The translations under genes and the position numbers were made by a program. The notes beneath the pieces were generated by a model. It saw only the letters and a list, made by a program, of their open reading frames with translations, had not been told where the DNA came from and did not search any database. Below are positions 60,409-64,000 of a stretch of DNA of 64,000 nt, in pieces. The DNA lies in NCBI GenBank assembly GCA_028671895.1, contig CM053795.1:12979501-13043500 (forward strand), read 5' to 3'. Every line of letters starts with the position of its first letter. The stretch's first letter is position 1. Source of the DNA: Oenanthe sinensis. Lineage: Eukaryota; Streptophyta; Magnoliopsida; Apiales; Apiaceae.

Positions 60409-60956
60409 AAACAAGTAAATTTTGTTTTTTTCCTACTAAAAAAATAGTAAAATTTGTTTTTCTTACTAAAAAAAAGAGTAAAATTTGTTTTTGTAACCAA
60501 AATCATTTCAGAGTTCAAAATTAGGGGGTATTCAATTTAAATTTAAAGGTATTATTAATAATTCATTAATTTTTATTGATTATATTTGATTTAAAATTTC
60601 ATAAATTATATATATAATTCATAAAGTTCCCTTAGAATTCATCATAAATTCAATAAAATCTCTTTTATTAAGGTGAGGTTTTAAAACAACTATCTCTGGG
60701 CGTTGGTATCTAGGTTAATAAACCAAGTTAATTGTTATTCCTGGTCGGCCGGTTTTTTTTGTTCCTTTTTTAATTTTGGTTGATGGTAAAAAAAAATTGG
60801 TTGTATCAATATAGAATAAATAAAATATATAGGAAATAATATTAACTTCTTACGAATTCTAATAACAGTTTAAAAAAACAAATTTTACTATTTTTTAGTA
60901 AGAAAAACAAATTTTACTACTTTTTTAGTAGGAAAAAAATAAAATTTACTTGTTTA
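60409..60956. repeat. Long inverted repeat (foldback) with about 80-bp arms
   Basis: The left arm 60409-60490 and right arm 60875-60955 are inverted copies with few mismatches. Both arms carry AACAAGTAAATTTT, TCCTACTAAAAAA and TTTGTTTTTCTTACTAAAAA, and each arm is itself made of two to three tandem units of about 30 bases. The 385-base centre is AT-rich. The right arm ends exactly where the LINE coding sequence begins. No target duplication was found. Confidence 0.85.
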
Positions 60957-62810
60957 GTGGGGAGGTCCAAGACAAAAGTCTTTGGCTTCATTAAAGATAA
61001 GGTGTGGAAGAGGGTTCAAGGGTGGAGAGCAAAGCCTATCTCGCAAGCCGGAAAGACTATTCTGATAAAAAACGGTGCTCAATCTATTCCCTCATACTGT
61101 ATGTCCTGTTTTTTGCTACCTAAGTCACTTTGCCAAGAGATAGAAAGGATTATGAATAAGTACTGGTGGAACTCGAACTCACAACGAATCAAAGGGATTA
61201 ATTGGCTCTCTTGGAATGATATGAGCAGCTCTAAAAGTAGGGGTGGCCTTGGGTTTCGAAGTCTTTATGGCTTCAATGTTGCCTTGGTTGGTAAACAGTG
61301 TTGGAAGTTAATCAAGGAACCTCAGTCATTGGTGTCTCGTATTTATAAAGCCAGGTATTTTCCGGATTGCCACTTCTTGAAAGCAAAGGCTCAGACGGGT
61401 GCAAGTTTCATTTGGGCTGGTTTGATGACTGCGAAAAACTGTTTGACAGATGGATTCAGATGGATTTTAGGTGATGATCTGGAGATTAATGCAGTTAAGG
61501 ATCCGTGGCTTAGAAACAAGGAGGGATTCTGTGTTGATCAAACGGTGAATTATGGTATTAGTACTATCTCTGTGTCCGATTTTATGTTGGCTGATTCAAA
61601 AAGTTGGGATGTGCCAAAGGTTCGTGAGTTCTTTTCAGAGAGTGATGCTCGTCTAATTTTGGAAACTCGTATTCCTAACGGGATTGTTAAGGATCGTATT
61701 GCTTGGTATGGATCAACGGATGGCCAATATGCGGTTAAATCAGGTTATCACTACTGGAGTAATAGTAATCTGGGCAACAGGGATGTTATGCAGAGTAAGG
61801 GGTGGAGCAAGCTTTGGCACTTGGATGTTCCTCACAAAGTAAAGACTTTTTTATGGAGATTCTGTCGTGATAATGTTCCAGTTCGCAGCAAGTTGAGACA
61901 TAAAGGTGTGCCTATCCCAATTACCTGTCCTATGTGTCTTGCAGATGTCGAACACTTGCTACATGTGTTCTTCGATTGCCCTTTTGCTGCTAGTTGCTGG
62001 CAATATGCAGGGTTGGTCTTCGATATGAGTAGAGTGGAATATGCTCCAGAATGGTTGTTACAGAGATTAAGTGTGGCTGATAATGCAGAGACTAAAGTGA
62101 TAGCAAGAGTGTTGTATGGCATATGGTTTTTCCGGAACAAGAAAGTATGGGAAAACAAGACAGTAAATAGTAGAATTGCTATGGATTGGAGTGTTAAGTA
62201 CATTGCAGATTGAAGTATGGCAAAGGCGAGCAGAGCTCAGGAAGCAACGAGTAATGTGAACAGGGGCCAGTCTTTTGTGCACAGGTGGAAACCCCCAGAG
62301 ATGGGTGCCTACAAACTAAACACGGACGCAGCAATTAAGGTGGGTGATGATATGTTCTCTGTTGGCCTTATCATTCGTGATCATCAAGGTGAGTTTATCT
62401 CTGGGCGAGTTAAGGTTATGGCGAGGGTGAATTCAGTTTTTGAAGCTGAGGTTGCTGCTATCAGGGAAGGACTTCTTTGGCTATCGGATTTGCCATACCA
62501 GCACGTAACAGTTGAATCAAACTCTCTTCTGGCGGTCCGCGCAATTAACAATTCGCACGACAATGTTCTTGAGGTTGGGTTTATGTTAGATGAATGTCGT
62601 GTAATTATGCAGTCTAGACCAGGTCTATCGATTAATTTTGCTAAAAGGCAGGCAAATCAAGCAGTCCATTTGATGGCTAGATTAGCTTGTTTGCCAGATT
62701 GCCAAAGCACTTTTACGTCTCCTCCTAGTGTGTTGTTGGAGACTTTGCTGTATGATGTTTCAGTTTATTGATTTTATTTTATTTTGCTTCAAAAAAAAAC
62801 AGTTTAATAT
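60957..62810 (+). mobile_element. 3' half of an L1-type LINE (ORF2 C-terminal part with RNase H)
   Basis: The frame 60957-62213 corresponds to plant L1 ORF2 downstream of the polymerase palm: WRAKPISQAGKTILIKNGAQ, RGGLGFRSL, DGQYAVKSGYHYW, WHLDVPHKVKTFLWRF and the zf-RVT zinc motif CPMCLADVEHLLHVFFDCPF. In frame after one TGA (62211-62213) comes 62217-62771, an RNase H domain (YKLNTDAAIK, GLIIRDHQG, FEAEVAAIREGLLWL, VESNSLLAV). The third catalytic Asp of RNase H is Asn here. The endonuclease and the catalytic polymerase are absent, so the copy is 5'-truncated or cut by the foldback element. It ends in a short A run at 62792-62800. The stop and active-site change make it non-functional. Confidence 0.92.
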
Positions 62811-62819
62811 GAATATAAT

Positions 62820-63130
62820 ATTCTTGTTGCATTTACAAATAAAACAAGAATAGAAAAAAAGTTATGACGTCATGAAAAAAAAGAGCAAGCTAGCGAGGGA
62901 GATGTGAAAACTTTTGCGAAAATCGATTACAAAAGCGCCCTTGGTAATACGATGTAACACGTCAATTTGTTGATTGTTTAAGCATGAAACATGGTACCCC
63001 AAGCCCTTGAATGCACTACACATTTCTTGTTTATATATAGTCATGATACCCATGCACTACTCGCCATAATTAAAAGATGGAGTGCTTCTTTTTGCCTTGA
63101 ATCATATATAGTACTCGTATAATTCCTACA
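62820..63130. other. Spacer and probable promoter of the small basic protein gene
   Basis: No gene recognised. The CCCTTGAATG-CACTACAC region with TATATATAG at about 63033-63041 and ATATATAG at 63106-63113 could provide promoter elements for the downstream plus-strand frame. Confidence 0.45.
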
Positions 63131-63140
63131 TCGAGTGTAT

Positions 63141-63365
63141 ATGATGGATGTGTATATTTCTGAAGAGTACGTTATCAAGAGAAGAATGGAAAAGAAGGCG
63201 GCAGCAGCAGCTAGCGGAGCAGCTGGATCCAAAAGCAGCAACGGTACATCTGACGATCAAAATAAGAAAAAGAAAAAGAATGAACATACAATGGGTTCTG
63301 GAGCATTCACAAACTCGGCCTGCAATGCTGATCATAGTGTAGTTTTTAGCTGCCTCTCGGCTTAA
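63141..63365 (+). CDS. Small basic protein of unknown function
   Basis: A single-exon frame of 74 residues: MMDVYISEEYVIKRRMEKKA followed by an Ala-rich stretch, SKSSNGTSDDQ, a lysine cluster NKKKKKNE and a short hydrophobic end. I start at ATG 63141 rather than the in-frame GTG upstream. The N-terminal block (D-V-Y-I-S-E-E-Y-V plus a basic helix) is not low-complexity, so a real gene is plausible. The KKKKK cluster could be a nuclear signal. I do not recognise a domain. The opposite-strand frames over it are shadows. Moderate confidence only. Confidence 0.5.
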   Translation: MMDVYISEEYVIKRRMEKKAAAAASGAAGSKSSNGTSDDQNKKKKKNEHTMGSGAFTNSACNADHSVVFSCLSA

Positions 63366-64000
63366 TTAGTTATGTTTAATGTGCAAATTTTTATGTTACC
63401 TTGTTTATTACTAATGTATAGGATATTCAATATTGTAGTGTATTTGTTGAATGTAATGTAACAATTAACTATATATATATATATGATATCCTCCGCAGGA
63501 GCTGAGGTTGCGGATACAATGCATGTCTCGAATTCTTGTTTACTGTACATGGGATTGACAAATTATACTTTGTATTTTTTTATTATGTAAACTTATCTAT
63601 CTCGATCAAAAACATAATTGATTCGTGGAACCTGTTAAAATCATAAAACGCACAGTTCTTTTATATATCTCCTTTCGTAATCTTTTGTCCTATAATTCCT
63701 GGGCTTGGGCCGTTTCGTGTCCTGTGACTAATTGATTGTGGATTCACTGCTATACACTTATATGAATTTTAACACATCTGAGCCCTTTAATATATTCGGT
63801 ACATTTTAGATTCGGATCCGTATGAATTTCGGTTCAATTTACGTTCAAATCCAAAAAAATCGAGTTATATTAATTTATTTGATATTGGATTAAACCCAAT
63901 ATGGTAATACGGGTTTTGGTGATCCAAAATAAATATGAGTAGTATAATAATTATATTTGAATAATTATTATGAATGATAATAATTATAATTGAGCAATTA
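63366..64000. other. Spacer to window end
   Basis: Includes a (TA)n run at about 63470-63484 and, from 63790, degenerate GATTCGGATCC/GGTTCAATTT words similar to 43790-44330. No gene recognised. Confidence 0.5.

Noticed and set aside
61832..62282. Long minus-strand frames opposite the LINE
   Set aside because: Antisense shadows of the ORF2/RNase H coding sequence, which carries all recognisable motifs on the plus strand.

Overview
This window is nuclear DNA of a flowering plant, almost certainly a eudicot. It is AT-rich, genes are spread over many short exons with GT-AG introns, and the gaps are filled with plant repeat families: TRIMs, a solo LTR, Mutator-, hAT- and Stowaway-type MITEs, SINE pieces and an L1-type LINE. 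The species cannot be named from the sequence alone. Gene names come from reading translated exons against remembered family sequences; no database search was run.

Genes that look intact: a NOT2/VIP2 subunit of the CCR4-NOT complex (8530-12399, minus); ALG13, the catalytic half of the second N-glycan GlcNAc-transferase (17130-19747, minus); a small single-C2-domain protein of the elicitor-responsive/phloem-protein type (34899-36389, plus); the TFIIE beta subunit (45636-47658, plus); a CLE signalling-peptide precursor (51470-51700, minus); a secreted proline-rich cell-wall-type protein (54834-55223, plus); and a small unidentified basic protein (63141-63365, plus).

Broken genes are unusually frequent. 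The first 7.5 kb is a decayed copy of HAP2/GCS1, the gamete fusion protein, with two frameshifts, two in-frame stops and no first exon. A cysteine-rich secreted peptide gene at 15.4-16.0 kb is frameshifted. The last exon of ALG13 has a degenerate duplicate downstream. From 21 to 30 kb lies a cluster of four class-B heat-shock-factor-like copies; three are clearly dead, and the best (26036-26795) has a stop codon five codons after its expected start. A short-chain dehydrogenase (56.2-58.0 kb) carries a frameshift and a stop, and a remorin (58.3-59.4 kb) has a homopolymer frameshift, a weak acceptor and an altered C-terminus.

Mobile DNA is well resolved in places. There is a Mutator-like element with a 10-bp target duplication (13266-14114), a complete TRIM with a Met-tRNA primer site and TATAT duplication (33177-33857), and a solo LTR with GAATG duplication (38399-39555). 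There is also a degenerate TRIM (39908-40398), a hAT MITE with an 8-bp duplication (40749-41133), a Stowaway MITE (57358-57613), two long inverted-repeat elements (30767-31628 and 60409-60956) and the 3' half of an L1-type LINE (60957-62771).

The genes are unrelated in function and no multi-gene system or cluster with a joint job is visible. The most unusual structures are the decayed HAP2 locus, the HSF-B cluster, the inverted-repeat element carrying repeated copies of a short palindrome at 30.8-31.6 kb, and three probable GC-AG introns in three different genes.
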